Origin: Salinibacterium sp. M195 | GTDB taxonomy: Bacteria > Actinomycetota > Actinomycetes > Actinomycetales > Microbacteriaceae | NCBI RefSeq assembly: GCF_019443965.1 | Contig: NZ_CP040814.1 | Span: forward strand, 2,046,001 to 2,110,000 | DNA: 64,000 nt | Reading direction: 5' to 3' | Part shown: positions 33,768 to 41,813 of the stretch, piece by piece | Numbering within the stretch: the first letter of the stretch is position 1 | Layout of the letters: each line of letters starts with the position of its first letter | Notes under the pieces: model-generated | What the model saw: only the letters and a program-made list of their open reading frames with translations | The model's database searches: none | Told to the model about the DNA's origin: nothing | Program-made: the position numbers and the translations under genes

Positions 33768-34532
33768 ATGGACTTGGTATTCAAAGCTCTCGCCGACGAT
33801 AGCCGTCGTGAGCTTCTGGATGCCCTACGCACGAGAGATGGCCAATCTCTCAGCGAACTTGCCGAGCTCGTGCCAGAGATGACACGTTTTGGCGTCGCGG
33901 CACACCTCAAGGTTCTGGAATCAGCTGAACTTGTCACGACTATTCGTGTCGGACGACTCAAACTGCATTACCTGAACCCGGTACCGCTCCACGAAGTCGC
34001 CTCTCGCTGGCTCGGAACCTTTTCGTCGTCCGCGGCCCAAGTCCTCATTGATCTGCGTAACCATCTCGAAGACTCCGACGAAAGGGAGATCATGCACGAA
34101 TCGACCGAACTCGCCCCCAATGTTGTCTACCGAATCGATATTCGAGCAGACCTTAACACGGTATGGAAAGAGTTGACCGATACTGGCGTACCGCGATCGT
34201 GGATGTGGGGCTCCATGATCGAGAGCACCTGGACGGCGGGGGAGGGCTACGCCATGTCCGCCGACGGATTCGCACTCATCGTCGGCACGGTGCTCGAGAT
34301 TGACCCACCCCGCTATTTGCGGATGACCTTTGACCCGCAATGGGACGACGCTAGCGCCGGTGAAGCCGCCGGTGAGCTGGTTTACGCCCTCGAAACTCGC
34401 GAGAATAGGTCGACTCGACTGACGGTGACAATCTCGGGACTGGGGCCCGCATCCGCTCAGTCTGCTGCGGAAGATACTCCCGAAATCTACAGCGGACTAA
34501 AGAGTTATTTAGAAACTGGAGAATCTCTCTAA
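33768..34532 (+). CDS. ArsR-type regulator fused to SRPBCC (AHSA1) domain
   Basis: Two-domain protein of 254 residues. The N-terminal ArsR/SmtB winged helix (1-85) has ALADDSRRELLDALRTRDGQ and MTRFGVAAHLKVLESAELV as recognition helix. The C-terminal AHSA1/START-like SRPBCC fold (about 118-250; YRIDIRADLNTVWKELTD, PPRYLRMTFDPQWDD) forms a hydrophobic ligand cavity. No ArsR metal-site cysteines are present, so a hydrophobic ligand is the more likely signal. The palindrome at 33733-33760 fits autorepression. It overlaps the Nudix gene by 1 nt and that gene overlaps the next, giving a three-gene operon. Confidence 0.9.
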   Translation: MDLVFKALADDSRRELLDALRTRDGQSLSELAELVPEMTRFGVAAHLKVLESAELVTTIRVGRLKLHYLNPVPLHEVASRWLGTFSSSAAQVLIDLRNHLEDSDEREIMHESTELAPNVVYRIDIRADLNTVWKELTDTGVPRSWMWGSMIESTWTAGEGYAMSADGFALIVGTVLEIDPPRYLRMTFDPQWDDASAGEAAGELVYALETRENRSTRLTVTISGLGPASAQSAAEDTPEIYSGLKSYLETGESL

Positions 34533-34987
34533 TGGCAGTAAGCCGCGCATCGAGCCGCGTACTGCTATTTGATCGCGATCAACGTTTCTTGCTTTTTCTC
34601 ACGAAAGCGCCAGACACAAGCGGCATCGCGCGGTGGTTGACACCTGGTGGCGGCGTAGATCCGGGGGAGTCTCACTATGAGGCCGCGGAACGTGAACTCG
34701 AAGAAGAAACGGGACTAGTGCTGTCGCTACTTGGCGGGCCAGTCTGGTCTCACGATTTCGATGTTGAGTGGGATGCTGCCGACCATGACACTGGCCATGC
34801 CGTGTTCTATGCGGCAACGACAGATGCATTCGAACCTTCGGATGCGCAGTGGACCGATGATGAGCGCGTCGATGTCCTTGAGCACCGTTGGTGGACAATT
34901 GACGAGCTGGCTGCCACAACAGATCAATTCGAGCCTGCCGAGCTTGTCAGCGTGATTCGTGCACGACTAAGAGAGATGACCCAATGA
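34532..34987 (+). CDS. Nudix hydrolase
   Basis: Hydrolase of nucleoside diphosphates linked to another moiety, 151 residues. The Nudix box is complete at residues 40-62 (GGVDPGESHYEAAERELEEE then TGL) with the metal-binding REL-EE core. Flanking beta strands (VLLFDRDQRFLLFLTK; VFYAATTDAFEP; HRWWTIDEL) fit the MutT-like fold. The ATG overlaps the stop of the upstream regulator gene, and its own stop overlaps the UPF0303 gene. Substrate not identifiable; its presence in the regulated operon suggests a detoxifying or housecleaning role. Confidence 0.93.
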   Translation: MAVSRASSRVLLFDRDQRFLLFLTKAPDTSGIARWLTPGGGVDPGESHYEAAERELEEETGLVLSLLGGPVWSHDFDVEWDAADHDTGHAVFYAATTDAFEPSDAQWTDDERVDVLEHRWWTIDELAATTDQFEPAELVSVIRARLREMTQ

Positions 34988-35469
34988 GCCGTCCACTACC
35001 GCACTATTCAGTGCCCGATGTTGAGTATCTGAATGAGATCGAATTCGAGAGCATCACCAATGACGACGCTGTGGCTCTGGGCCTGATTGCCGTGCAGGTC
35101 ATCCGGGAGTGGGATCTCAACCTCGCGGTCGAAATCGTTCTGGGCCGCGATGTCGTGTTTAAGGCGAAGCTAAAGTCGACAAACTCCGACAACGACCCCT
35201 GGCTAACAGGTAAGGCGGCGGTAGCGAAGCACTTCGGCGAACCGTCTCTTCTCGTCAAGCTGCGCCACCTTGCGGCCGGTACGCCCTTCGAGGAGCGAAC
35301 CGATATCGACCACGACGCTCTCAAAGCTCACGGTGGATCAATTCCGCTCTGGGCCGACGGCGCTATCGTCGGCACGATCACGATGTCGGGGGAGCCTGAC
35401 GCGATCGACCACGAAGCCGCCGCCGAGGCGCTGGCGCGGTTCGTTAGCAGCCGAAATCCAAGCCTTTAG
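34984..35469 (+). CDS. UPF0303/HbpS-like heme-degrading domain protein
   Basis: A 161-residue protein of the GlcG/HbpS-like (PF03928) fold in the UPF0303 group; a relative in Streptomyces binds heme. Helices and strands such as DDAVALGLIAVQVIREWDLNLAVEIV and KTVFKAKLKS-type positions fit, ending with the conserved GSIPLWADGAIVGTITMSG. There is no signal peptide. ATG overlaps the Nudix stop (ATGA). Heme binding is only a family possibility. It closes the ArsR-SRPBCC operon. Confidence 0.83.
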   Translation: MSRPLPHYSVPDVEYLNEIEFESITNDDAVALGLIAVQVIREWDLNLAVEIVLGRDVVFKAKLKSTNSDNDPWLTGKAAVAKHFGEPSLLVKLRHLAAGTPFEERTDIDHDALKAHGGSIPLWADGAIVGTITMSGEPDAIDHEAAAEALARFVSSRNPSL

Positions 35470-35619
35470 AACCTTTTAGGCACACAAGACGTCACGCGCT
35501 GCCCCGAACAGACAATTAATTGACAGAATCTCGAAGCTTGAGAGCATCGTTGGATCCTGTGCACACGTGGCACCCTGACGCCGCTGGTGAAATTACGACC
35601 GAGTGAGCGGGGGAGCCCC

Positions 35620-36093
35620 ATGAGCAGGCCGAGCATGTGGATGTACCTTGCGGCCGCTACCTGCGTTCTGGTGATGGCGGGCGGGTGCGCTAGCGCCTCA
35701 GAGATTCAGCTGGACAACGAGACGATAACGTCGAGTCCGTCAAACATGGCTAGTAATTCCGTTATGTCAGATACTCCGGCATTGCTGGAGTTCGATACTG
35801 GGGACGAGACTGTACTGGCGACCAGCAGCAATGCTGGCGAATCTATTGACGTGTCACCATTTACCCCAACAACGGGACGGATCGCAGTTTATTCGGATTG
35901 CGTGGGTTCTGGCAGGATAACAATCGCGATCGGCAATGTTGCAGAATTCTCGTACGACTGTCGAGAAAATGCGGACGACGCTGCCCACGGGGACGAACTG
36001 GACGTCGACCCCAGCGGCAGCCCCTCAATATCCGTAAAGACGGACAATCAGGAGCTGTGGACCGTCACAGTCGTTGCCGTGCCGCCACTGTAG
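35620..36093 (+). CDS. Small lipoprotein, unknown
   Basis: Hypothetical lipoprotein of 157 residues. Signal peptide MSRPSMWMYLAAATCVLVMAGGC ends in the lipobox AGGC (Cys23 or close). The mature part is Ser/Thr/Asp-rich, with two further cysteines (YSDCVGSGRITIAIGN, FSYDCRE) that could form a disulfide in a beta-rich C-terminal domain. The ATG at 35620 follows GGGGGAG. A TTGACA -35-like element lies at 35520. No homologue recognised by eye. Confidence 0.72.
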   Translation: MSRPSMWMYLAAATCVLVMAGGCASASEIQLDNETITSSPSNMASNSVMSDTPALLEFDTGDETVLATSSNAGESIDVSPFTPTTGRIAVYSDCVGSGRITIAIGNVAEFSYDCRENADDAAHGDELDVDPSGSPSISVKTDNQELWTVTVVAVPPL

Positions 36094-36518
36094 TCCTGGG
36101 CTGTTTCGCCCCCTCTCGGGCATAAGCGTGGTATCCGATAATGCACATTATGTCAGCTTACTGATATCTTGGCCGGGAAGATGCCTCCTGATAAATCGCG
36201 GCGCTGTCACCGCTATCCCCCGGCCAATTGGCGCGGAACAAGGATCAGTTTTCGCACATCGTCACACTCAGGCACGCCTGGCGCCGAATTCAATAATCTC
36301 CTTAACGGCATCAGAAATTACGTCGAGCGCTATTCGTGTCGGCGTTAGCCTCAAACCGACAGAACGCCCCGATTCTGAGCATTTAACGCTTTGCATGCGC
36401 CCAGGCGCGTCATTCACGCTGTGTACGTTGCCTTGAGCCCAACGTCACCGGACACCGTGAGGACACTCCCCCGCGATTGGCTGACAACGGTGTAGGGTTT
36501 GTATGCAATAATCTGCGC
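36094..36518. other. 425-bp stretch without a clear gene
   Basis: No convincing protein gene. On the minus strand an open stretch of about 60 codons ends at 36268, and its last part reads VGLRLTPTRIALDVISDAVK, looking protein-like. It has no convincing start or ribosome binding site and may be a decayed gene end. The last 20 bp carry the promoter of the downstream metal regulator. Confidence 0.5.
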
Positions 36519-36527
36519 ATGCATGCG
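36507..36527 (+). promoter_or_regulatory. Promoter and CGCATGCATGCG palindrome at kmtR-like start
   Basis: AATAAT (36507-36512) ends 6 nt before the ATG at 36519, and a perfect 12-bp palindrome CGCATGCATGCG (36516-36527) covers the start codon. Both fit autorepression by the metal sensor, though the palindrome may be incidental. Confidence 0.45.
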
Positions 36528-36890
36528 GATAACGATAGACCGACTGTCGCTGACCGCGCAAGTGTTGATCTGGCCGTCGAAGTATTCTCGATGTTGGCTG
36601 ACGCGACTCGGGTACAGATCGTTTTGGCTCTGCGTGACACTGAGCTTGCCGTTAACAGTCTGGCGGAAATCGTTGATAAGTCGCCGGCTGCCGTTTCGCA
36701 GCATTTGGCGAAACTTCGGCTGGCGCGCATCGTCCTTACTCGCAACGAGGGCACACGAATCTTCTACCGACTAGCCAACGAGCACGCTAGTCGCCTCGTC
36801 GCGGAAGCGCTGTTTCAAGGCGAGCATTCATCAAGCGTCGATCCAGCACACCACCGCGGCCAACAGCCCACAAGGTCGGACCGCTCCTGA
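36519..36890 (+). CDS. KmtR-like ArsR family Ni/Co sensor
   Basis: ArsR/SmtB winged-helix metal-responsive repressor, 123 residues. EVFSMLADATRVQIVLALRD and SPAAVSQHLAKLRLARIVL are the DNA-binding part. It aligns by eye with M. tuberculosis KmtR, whose Ni/Co ligands are His88, Glu101, His102, His110 and His111: here NEH (His89), GEH (Glu102-His103) and HH (111-112) sit at matching places. The N terminus MHADND also resembles KmtR. ATG at 36519 is chosen by this match. Its stop overlaps the MFS transporter start, so regulator and exporter form one unit. Confidence 0.88.
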   Translation: MHADNDRPTVADRASVDLAVEVFSMLADATRVQIVLALRDTELAVNSLAEIVDKSPAAVSQHLAKLRLARIVLTRNEGTRIFYRLANEHASRLVAEALFQGEHSSSVDPAHHRGQQPTRSDRS

Positions 36891-38140
36891 TGCTCCAGGT
36901 CTTGAGAAACCCCACCTACGCCAAGCTCTTCTCCGCTCAGGTCATTGCCCTGCTCGGAACGGGCCTGCTTACTGTCGCGCTTGGCTTGCTCGCATTTGAC
37001 CTTGCTGGCGCTGCGGCGGGGCTGGTTCTTGGCACGGCACTCACCATCAAGATGGCCGCCTACGTGGGGGTAGCCCCGCTCATCGCTGCGGCGGTCGACC
37101 GCATGCCGAAAAAGGGAGTGCTGATTGGAGCTGACATGGTGCGCCTGGCGATCGCGCTCCTGCTGCCACTGGTGTCAGAGGTTTGGCAAATCTATCTGCT
37201 CGTGTTTATCCTGCAGTCGGCTTCAGCGACCTTCACGCCAGCCTTTCAATCGCTCATTCCCTCAGTTTTGCCCGAGTCGAGAGAGTACACGCGAGCACTA
37301 TCCCTCTCTCGGCTCGCCTACGACTTCGAGTCGCTGTTGAGTCCTATCATTGCGGCCGCGCTTCTCGCCGTGGTGAGCTACAGCAATCTCTTCATTGGCA
37401 CCGCTGTGGGCTTCGCCACCTCGGCCATTCTCGTGCTGGCAACGCAGCTGCCCGCTAAGCCAACTCGACTGAGTTCGACGACATTCTGGCAACGGCTCCC
37501 CCGCGGAATCCACATCTTCGCTCGCACAAAGACCCTTCAGTTTCTCCTCCTCACTAACGTTGTCGTTGCCGCGGGCACTGCACTGGTGCTGGTCAATTCC
37601 GTCGTCTATGCTCGCAGCGTCTTCAACCTCGGCGACTCGGCCCTCGCGATCACTCTCGCCTGCTACGGCGCCGGCTCACTAGTGGTCGCGTTTAACGTTC
37701 CTTGGCTGGTGGAGCGGTTTGGCGTCATCCGGATCATGATTACCGGAATGGGACTCATTACCGTCGGCCTCCTGGCCGCAACCATTGTGACCGCAGCAGC
37801 ACCGGCCTCTCCCACTGGATGGGCCTGGCTATTGGTCACGTGGGCGCTGCTCGGGATGGGCACGTCGTTGGTGAGCACTCCTTCAGCCCGTTTGCTCGCG
37901 GATGCCTCGGCGTCTGCGGACCGCAATCTGGTGTACACAGCGCAGTTCGCGCTTTCCCACGCGTGCTTCTTGATCACCTACCCCATCGCCGGCTGGATCG
38001 GGGCAAGTAGCCTCACCCTCGCGGCGGCGATCCTGCTCGTCATTGCACTCGCCGTGAGTGTCAGCGCAGTCGTATTTGCCAGGATGCAACGGTTAGCGAC
38101 CCGCACCGTCGAGGCACTTCGCGCTGCGACGCCTGAGTAG
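36890..38140 (+). CDS. MFS exporter, probable Ni/Co efflux
   Basis: Major facilitator of 416 residues with about 12 helices. VLRNPTYAKLFSAQVIALLGTGL is the typical TM1, and DRMPKKGVLIGADMVRLAI the loop between TM2 and TM3. It overlaps the KmtR-like gene by 1 nt. Because KmtR-type sensors derepress exporters in excess nickel or cobalt, efflux of these ions is the natural inference. The transporter sequence itself does not reveal the substrate. A drug:proton antiporter role is the main alternative. Confidence 0.85.
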   Translation: MLQVLRNPTYAKLFSAQVIALLGTGLLTVALGLLAFDLAGAAAGLVLGTALTIKMAAYVGVAPLIAAAVDRMPKKGVLIGADMVRLAIALLLPLVSEVWQIYLLVFILQSASATFTPAFQSLIPSVLPESREYTRALSLSRLAYDFESLLSPIIAAALLAVVSYSNLFIGTAVGFATSAILVLATQLPAKPTRLSSTTFWQRLPRGIHIFARTKTLQFLLLTNVVVAAGTALVLVNSVVYARSVFNLGDSALAITLACYGAGSLVVAFNVPWLVERFGVIRIMITGMGLITVGLLAATIVTAAAPASPTGWAWLLVTWALLGMGTSLVSTPSARLLADASASADRNLVYTAQFALSHACFLITYPIAGWIGASSLTLAAAILLVIALAVSVSAVVFARMQRLATRTVEALRAATPE

Positions 38141-38146
38141 TCGGGC

Positions 38147-39019
38147 CTAACCGCGGCCGGTCGCGAGCCTAACCATGATTATCTGCCCCGGACGCAATTG
38201 GGCTAAGGCGTCGAGCGAGTCGTCCGTCACCACAGCGATGACCGGGTAGCCGCCCGTCACCGGGTGATCAACCGCAAGAATGGTTGGCGCGCCATCCGGG
38301 GACACTTGAATAGCCCCGGATAGCATGCCTTCGCTAGGCAGCTCACGTCGCTCGGTGCGTTCCAGTACGCGGCCGTCGAGTCGGATTCCGGAGCGATCCG
38401 ATCGGGGCGACACGCGCCACTCACCGCCACACAGCCGCGACCACGCCTCCCGAGAAAACCAATCGCGACGAGGGCCAGGGCGCACTTCGATCGTCACTGG
38501 GCCATCCGGAGGCGCATCGACGGGAACGAGATCAACCAGAGGAACAGGTCCGGAACATTCGGCACCAACCCGCAGAACATCGCCAGCCGCAAGCGGTGCG
38601 GGACCAAGCTGCGCCAGCGTGTCCCGCGAACGCGAGCCAAGCACGCGGGGTGCTTCGATTCCTCCGCGCACCGCCAAGTAGTAGCGGATGCCGTGAGTTG
38701 CAGTTTCCCAAGTGATCGTTTCCCCGGCGTTAATCTGTGTTGGGGTGTTCTGCGGCACGGCGCGACCGCCGATCGTGACGCTCCCCCATGCTCCGGTGAC
38801 CGCTAGCCACAGTGCTTCAGCGGCTCGCAATTCGACTCCACCGATGAGAATTTCGAGCCCCGCGGCGAGTGATGTGTTTCCGACTAGCCGGTTGCCCAAG
38901 GCAAGCGCAGAACGGTCCATCGCGCCGGAAGCCCCGACGCCGAGATGCGCGAGACCCGGGCGTCCGAGATCCTGCACGAGGGTCAGTGGTCCGGGCTGGA
39001 TGACGACTAGTCCAGTCAT
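38147..39019 (-). CDS. pxpC: 5-oxoprolinase subunit C
   Basis: Subunit of the prokaryotic ATP-dependent 5-oxoprolinase, which opens 5-oxoproline to glutamate. The protein shows the cyclophilin-like carboxyltransferase pair fold: VIQPGPLTLVQDLGRPGLAHLGV at the N terminus, then GGIEAPRVLGSRSRDTLAQLG and LAVDHPVTGGYPVIAVV. The length of 290 residues is usual. It overlaps pxpB by 4 nt. It is sometimes named allophanate hydrolase subunit 2, but the neighbouring pxpA settles the assignment. Confidence 0.93.
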   Translation of the reverse strand: MTGLVVIQPGPLTLVQDLGRPGLAHLGVGASGAMDRSALALGNRLVGNTSLAAGLEILIGGVELRAAEALWLAVTGAWGSVTIGGRAVPQNTPTQINAGETITWETATHGIRYYLAVRGGIEAPRVLGSRSRDTLAQLGPAPLAAGDVLRVGAECSGPVPLVDLVPVDAPPDGPVTIEVRPGPRRDWFSREAWSRLCGGEWRVSPRSDRSGIRLDGRVLERTERRELPSEGMLSGAIQVSPDGAPTILAVDHPVTGGYPVIAVVTDDSLDALAQLRPGQIIMVRLATGRG

Positions 39020-39645
39020 GGGGTGACCACCTCGAATCGAACGATCATTCCCGGAGTGATCGCCGCTGGCGGATCGCGAGCTTCATCCCACAGCGTGACG
39101 TCTGTCGCTCCGATCAGTTGCCAACCACCAGGCGAGTTACGTGGGTATATTCCGGTGAACTCGCCCGCGAGCCCAACTGAGCCGGGAGCAACCGAAGTCC
39201 GAGAAGTTTCACGACGGGGCAGATTGAAGTCGGCCTCCGTACTGGCGAGATAAGCGAAACCGGGAGCGAAACCGATGAACGCACACTGCCAGTGAGCTTG
39301 GGAATGCCGCGACACAAGCTCATCGATGCTCACACCGAGCAGCAGTGCCACTGAAGCGAGATCCGGGCCGTCGTACCGCACCGGAATGGTGACGCTCAGA
39401 GCTTCACCAACGCGCACGGTGTTGCTTCTGGTCGCGCGCGCATAGGTGTCGGAGAGCCACTGCTCGGCGGCACGCAACGAAAGTCTGGTGGGGTCGATCT
39501 GAGCCAGCACTGTCGTCGCTGCCGGAATCAGCTCCACGATTCCGGGAACACGCGCTGCACTAAACGCCTGAAAGGCTGCCATCGTCTGTGTGAGACTGGC
39601 GAATTCTGCGAGAAGCGCCCGCTCGCCGAAGGGAAGAACTTTCAT
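39016..39645 (-). CDS. pxpB: 5-oxoprolinase subunit B
   Basis: Second subunit of the PxpABC 5-oxoprolinase, 209 residues (KipI-like). FGERALLAEFASLTQTMAAF is the N-terminal hallmark, and IGFAPGFAYL followed by PRRETSRTSVAPGSVGLAGEFTGIYP the conserved core, ending with PGGWQLIGATD. ATG overlaps the pxpA stop by 4 nt. With PxpC it phosphorylates and converts substrate passed to PxpA. Confidence 0.94.
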   Translation of the reverse strand: MKVLPFGERALLAEFASLTQTMAAFQAFSAARVPGIVELIPAATTVLAQIDPTRLSLRAAEQWLSDTYARATRSNTVRVGEALSVTIPVRYDGPDLASVALLLGVSIDELVSRHSQAHWQCAFIGFAPGFAYLASTEADFNLPRRETSRTSVAPGSVGLAGEFTGIYPRNSPGGWQLIGATDVTLWDEARDPPAAITPGMIVRFEVVTP

Positions 39646-40409
39646 ACGAACGCTCGAATGTCGAGGCCGGCCTGAGCGAGCAGTTGCCGGACAGTCGCCG
39701 CCATGATCACCGCACCCGGGGTATCACCATGTACGCACAATGAATCAAGCTGAACAGTCACGGTTGTGCCGTCGAGCGCCAGCACCTGACCATCGAGCAC
39801 CATCCGCACTGCCCGCTTCCCCGCGATCGTTGGATCGGTAATGACTGCACCCGCTGCCGTTCGCGGCGCTAGCGTGCCGTCAGGTAGATAGGCGCGGTCC
39901 ACAAATGCTTCGCGGAAGAATTGGACTCCGTGACGGTCCGCCGCACGATTGATAGCGGTGCCGGCGAGCCCAAGCAGGGGCAAGTTGGCGTCCTTCGCCG
40001 CCAGCGCCACAGCATCCGCCTGCATGTCGTCGACACTGATGCGATTGTAGAGGGCGCCGTGCGGTTTCAAATAGCACACTCGAGTGCTCGCCTTACTCGC
40101 CGCGATAGTGAGCGATTCAACCTGCTCCACGATGTCGCGATAGAGCATTCGGGAGTCAATGTCCCTGTCACGCCGTCCAAATCCGTCGCGATCACGGTAC
40201 GACGGATGCACCCCAAGACGTACGCCGTGTCGAAGAGCTAGTTGGGCGCTCTCGAGCATACTTTCATCATCGCCCGCGTGAAATCCGGCGGCCACGTTTG
40301 CACTGGTAATCACGTCGAACATCGCGGCATCACTTTCGGCAGCGGCGCCTGAATGCTTCTCGCTCAGGTCCCACTCGCCGAGGTCGCAGTTGAGGTCGAT
40401 AGAGTTCAC
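39642..40409 (-). CDS. pxpA: 5-oxoprolinase subunit A
   Basis: LamB/YcsF-family subunit of 5-oxoprolinase, 255 residues, which cuts the activated lactam ring. SIDLNCDLGEW (3-13) provides the metal-binding start motif, followed by SANVAAGFHAGDDESM, GVHPSYRDRDGFGRR and CYLKPHGALYN. GTG at 40409 follows the stop of the DUF7882 gene by 5 nt on the same strand, so that small gene probably heads the pxpABC operon. The pathway removes 5-oxoproline, an unavoidable breakdown product of glutamine. Confidence 0.95.
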   Translation of the reverse strand: MNSIDLNCDLGEWDLSEKHSGAAAESDAAMFDVITSANVAAGFHAGDDESMLESAQLALRHGVRLGVHPSYRDRDGFGRRDRDIDSRMLYRDIVEQVESLTIAASKASTRVCYLKPHGALYNRISVDDMQADAVALAAKDANLPLLGLAGTAINRAADRHGVQFFREAFVDRAYLPDGTLAPRTAAGAVITDPTIAGKRAVRMVLDGQVLALDGTTVTVQLDSLCVHGDTPGAVIMAATVRQLLAQAGLDIRAFV

Positions 40410-40414
40410 GGTTA

Positions 40415-40774
40415 CTAACCAGACGACAGGGTGGGCGGATGGTCTTGCACGTAGGCCGCAGCCTCTTGTTCATCTAAGACGACCATGCCGCGATCGCTCA
40501 TCGCCGTCATGGCGAGAGCTTTGAGCCACACTCGGTTCAGCTCTTCTGCGCGTGGTGTTGTGAACTGGAATTGCAAGGGAATAGAAGGTGACAGCCACAC
40601 CGTAACTCTGCCGGATCCTTCAGATGACGGTTTCACCCAGCTCAAATAGAACGATTCTTGACGACGCAACTTCAATCCTGCAGCCACTTTCACATGAGCC
40701 AAAGTTCGATCGGAGAAGCCGTACTTCGCGCCCGCTCCGTACACGAATTGTCCCATCTCCATATACTGCGCCAT
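40415..40774 (-). CDS. DUF7882-type small protein (copy 1)
   Basis: Protein of up to 119 residues of the small family often mislabelled ATP-dependent DNA ligase in Microbacteriaceae. GQFVYGAGAKYGFSDRTLAHVK, RRQESFYLSWV and SGRVTVWLSPSIPLQFQF are its conserved blocks. A true start at the inner ATG (40756, giving MGQFVYG) is likely from the family pattern; no ribosome binding site decides it. It is a paralogue of the divergent gene at 40831 and lies 5 nt upstream of pxpA. Function unknown; no ligase motif (K-x-D-G) is present. Confidence 0.8.
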   Translation of the reverse strand: MAQYMEMGQFVYGAGAKYGFSDRTLAHVKVAAGLKLRRQESFYLSWVKPSSEGSGRVTVWLSPSIPLQFQFTTPRAEELNRVWLKALAMTAMSDRGMVVLDEQEAAAYVQDHPPTLSSG

Positions 40775-40830
40775 GGTGCAAGCAAAAGCGACAGAAAACC
40801 TGACGTCACGCCTTTTCCCTTGCGCAACAA

Positions 40831-41187
40831 GTGAGCGTGTCGCAAGCTGAGACAGTGGGTGAACTCATTTACGGCAGCGGAACCAGATACAGCATCGAAG
40901 ACCGAACCTTGGCGCACATCCGGGTGGTCACCGGAGCACGACTCCGTCGGCACGAATCTTTCTACCTCAGTTGGGTGTCGACAAATGATCCCGATATGGG
41001 CCGAGTGAGTGTGTGGTTGTCGCCGTCTATTCCCCTGCAATTCCATTTCTTCGGCAACACTCCCCCGAAGATTAACCCGGACTGGATTAGTGCGTTAGAG
41101 CTGAACGCCGCCGGGGACCGGGGAATGGTCATCATGACGGAGGCCGAAGCGACAAACTACATCCGGCAACGCCCACCTCTCGACTGA
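40831..41187 (+). CDS. DUF7882-type small protein (copy 2)
   Basis: Paralogue of the neighbouring divergent gene, 118 residues as drawn. Matching blocks are GELIYGSGTRYSIEDRTLAH, RRHESFYLSWV and RVSVWLSPSIPLQFHFFG. Start candidates are GTG at 40831 and GTG at 40855 (MGELIYG by family pattern); neither has a clear ribosome binding site. The 56-bp gap between the two genes holds TGACGTCA and TTGCGCAA palindromes. The strong, highly conserved WLSPSIPLQF motif suggests a defined fold, but the function is unknown. Confidence 0.8.
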   Translation: MSVSQAETVGELIYGSGTRYSIEDRTLAHIRVVTGARLRRHESFYLSWVSTNDPDMGRVSVWLSPSIPLQFHFFGNTPPKINPDWISALELNAAGDRGMVIMTEAEATNYIRQRPPLD

Positions 41188-41384
41188 TCCGCCTCAGTTC
41201 TTCGGCGGGACGAACCGCCACAGTCGCCCGCTGCTCGTTTCCTTGCCCCCTGACTGGTATCGGAGTGGTGCGCAGGGCAATACATTGCAGATCGTCTCCT
41301 GTCAATCCCTTGCCGCGCGCGATCACGCTGGTGAAACTATCTCTGCCATACAACCTCAGCAATCAAAAGAAACGAGGAAATTCT

Positions 41385-41567
41385 GTGAGTAATAAGGACG
41401 AGCTTCGTAACAGCGCCGAGAATGCCGTCGGAAAAGCGAAGGAAGGACTCGGAGAGGCCACTGACAACGAGTCGCTGGCCGCTGAAGGGCGAGCAGACCA
41501 AGCACAAGCGAACATCAAGCAAGCCGGCGAAAACGTCAAAGACGCCGCCAAGAATCTGAAAGGTTAG
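41385..41567 (+). CDS. CsbD family stress protein
   Basis: Small hydrophilic protein of 60 residues. NSAENAVGKAKEGLGEATDNESLAAEGRADQ is the CsbD signature of helical, Ala/Lys/Glu-rich general stress proteins. GTG at 41385 with GAGGAAA 4 nt upstream is chosen; the in-frame ATG at 41265 has no support. GTTT...GGTAT at 41237-41260 is loosely like a stress sigma-factor promoter. It is followed directly by two more small genes and is probably transcribed with them. Biochemical function is unknown for the family. Confidence 0.9.
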   Translation: MSNKDELRNSAENAVGKAKEGLGEATDNESLAAEGRADQAQANIKQAGENVKDAAKNLKG

Positions 41568-41576
41568 GTCCACATC

Positions 41577-41744
41577 ATGAATCTTCTCCTCATCATTGTC
41601 ATTGTTGTTGCCGTAGTTCTCGCCATTACGGGCGGCCTCGTCCAATCCTTGAATTTCCTGCTCTGGGTTGGTTTGGTTCTCGCCGCCCTCGCCGTGATTG
41701 CGTGGTTGATCCGCAGGGTTTCCGGTAGCGGGTCACGCGTATAA
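41577..41744 (+). CDS. 55-residue two-helix membrane protein
   Basis: A short gene reading MNLLLIIVIVVAVVLAITGG, then a second hydrophobic helix (LLWVGLVLAALAVIAWLI), then a basic RRVSGSGSRV tail. The two helices form a hairpin. It starts 9 nt after the CsbD stop, and GGTTAGG lies shortly upstream. Small hydrophobic proteins of this sort are often encoded beside CsbD genes in actinobacteria. No function is known. Confidence 0.82.
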   Translation: MNLLLIIVIVVAVVLAITGGLVQSLNFLLWVGLVLAALAVIAWLIRRVSGSGSRV

Positions 41745-41813
41745 ACACTTCAGTGTGAGGAGGTGTGCCTAGCAGTGCAGGGCGCACCTCCTCATCTATT
41801 TCGCGGGAGAGTG

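Noticed and set aside
36074..36436. 120-residue plus-strand open frame
   Set aside because: Composition is not protein-like and there is no ribosome binding site; only the minus-strand stretch here looks partly real.
38147..39645. Urea/allophanate hydrolase subunits
   Set aside because: Adjacent pxpA and the order A-B-C show 5-oxoprolinase instead.
40415..41187. ATP-dependent DNA ligases
   Set aside because: The name is common for this family in databases, but no nucleotidyltransferase motif is present and the proteins are only ~115 residues.
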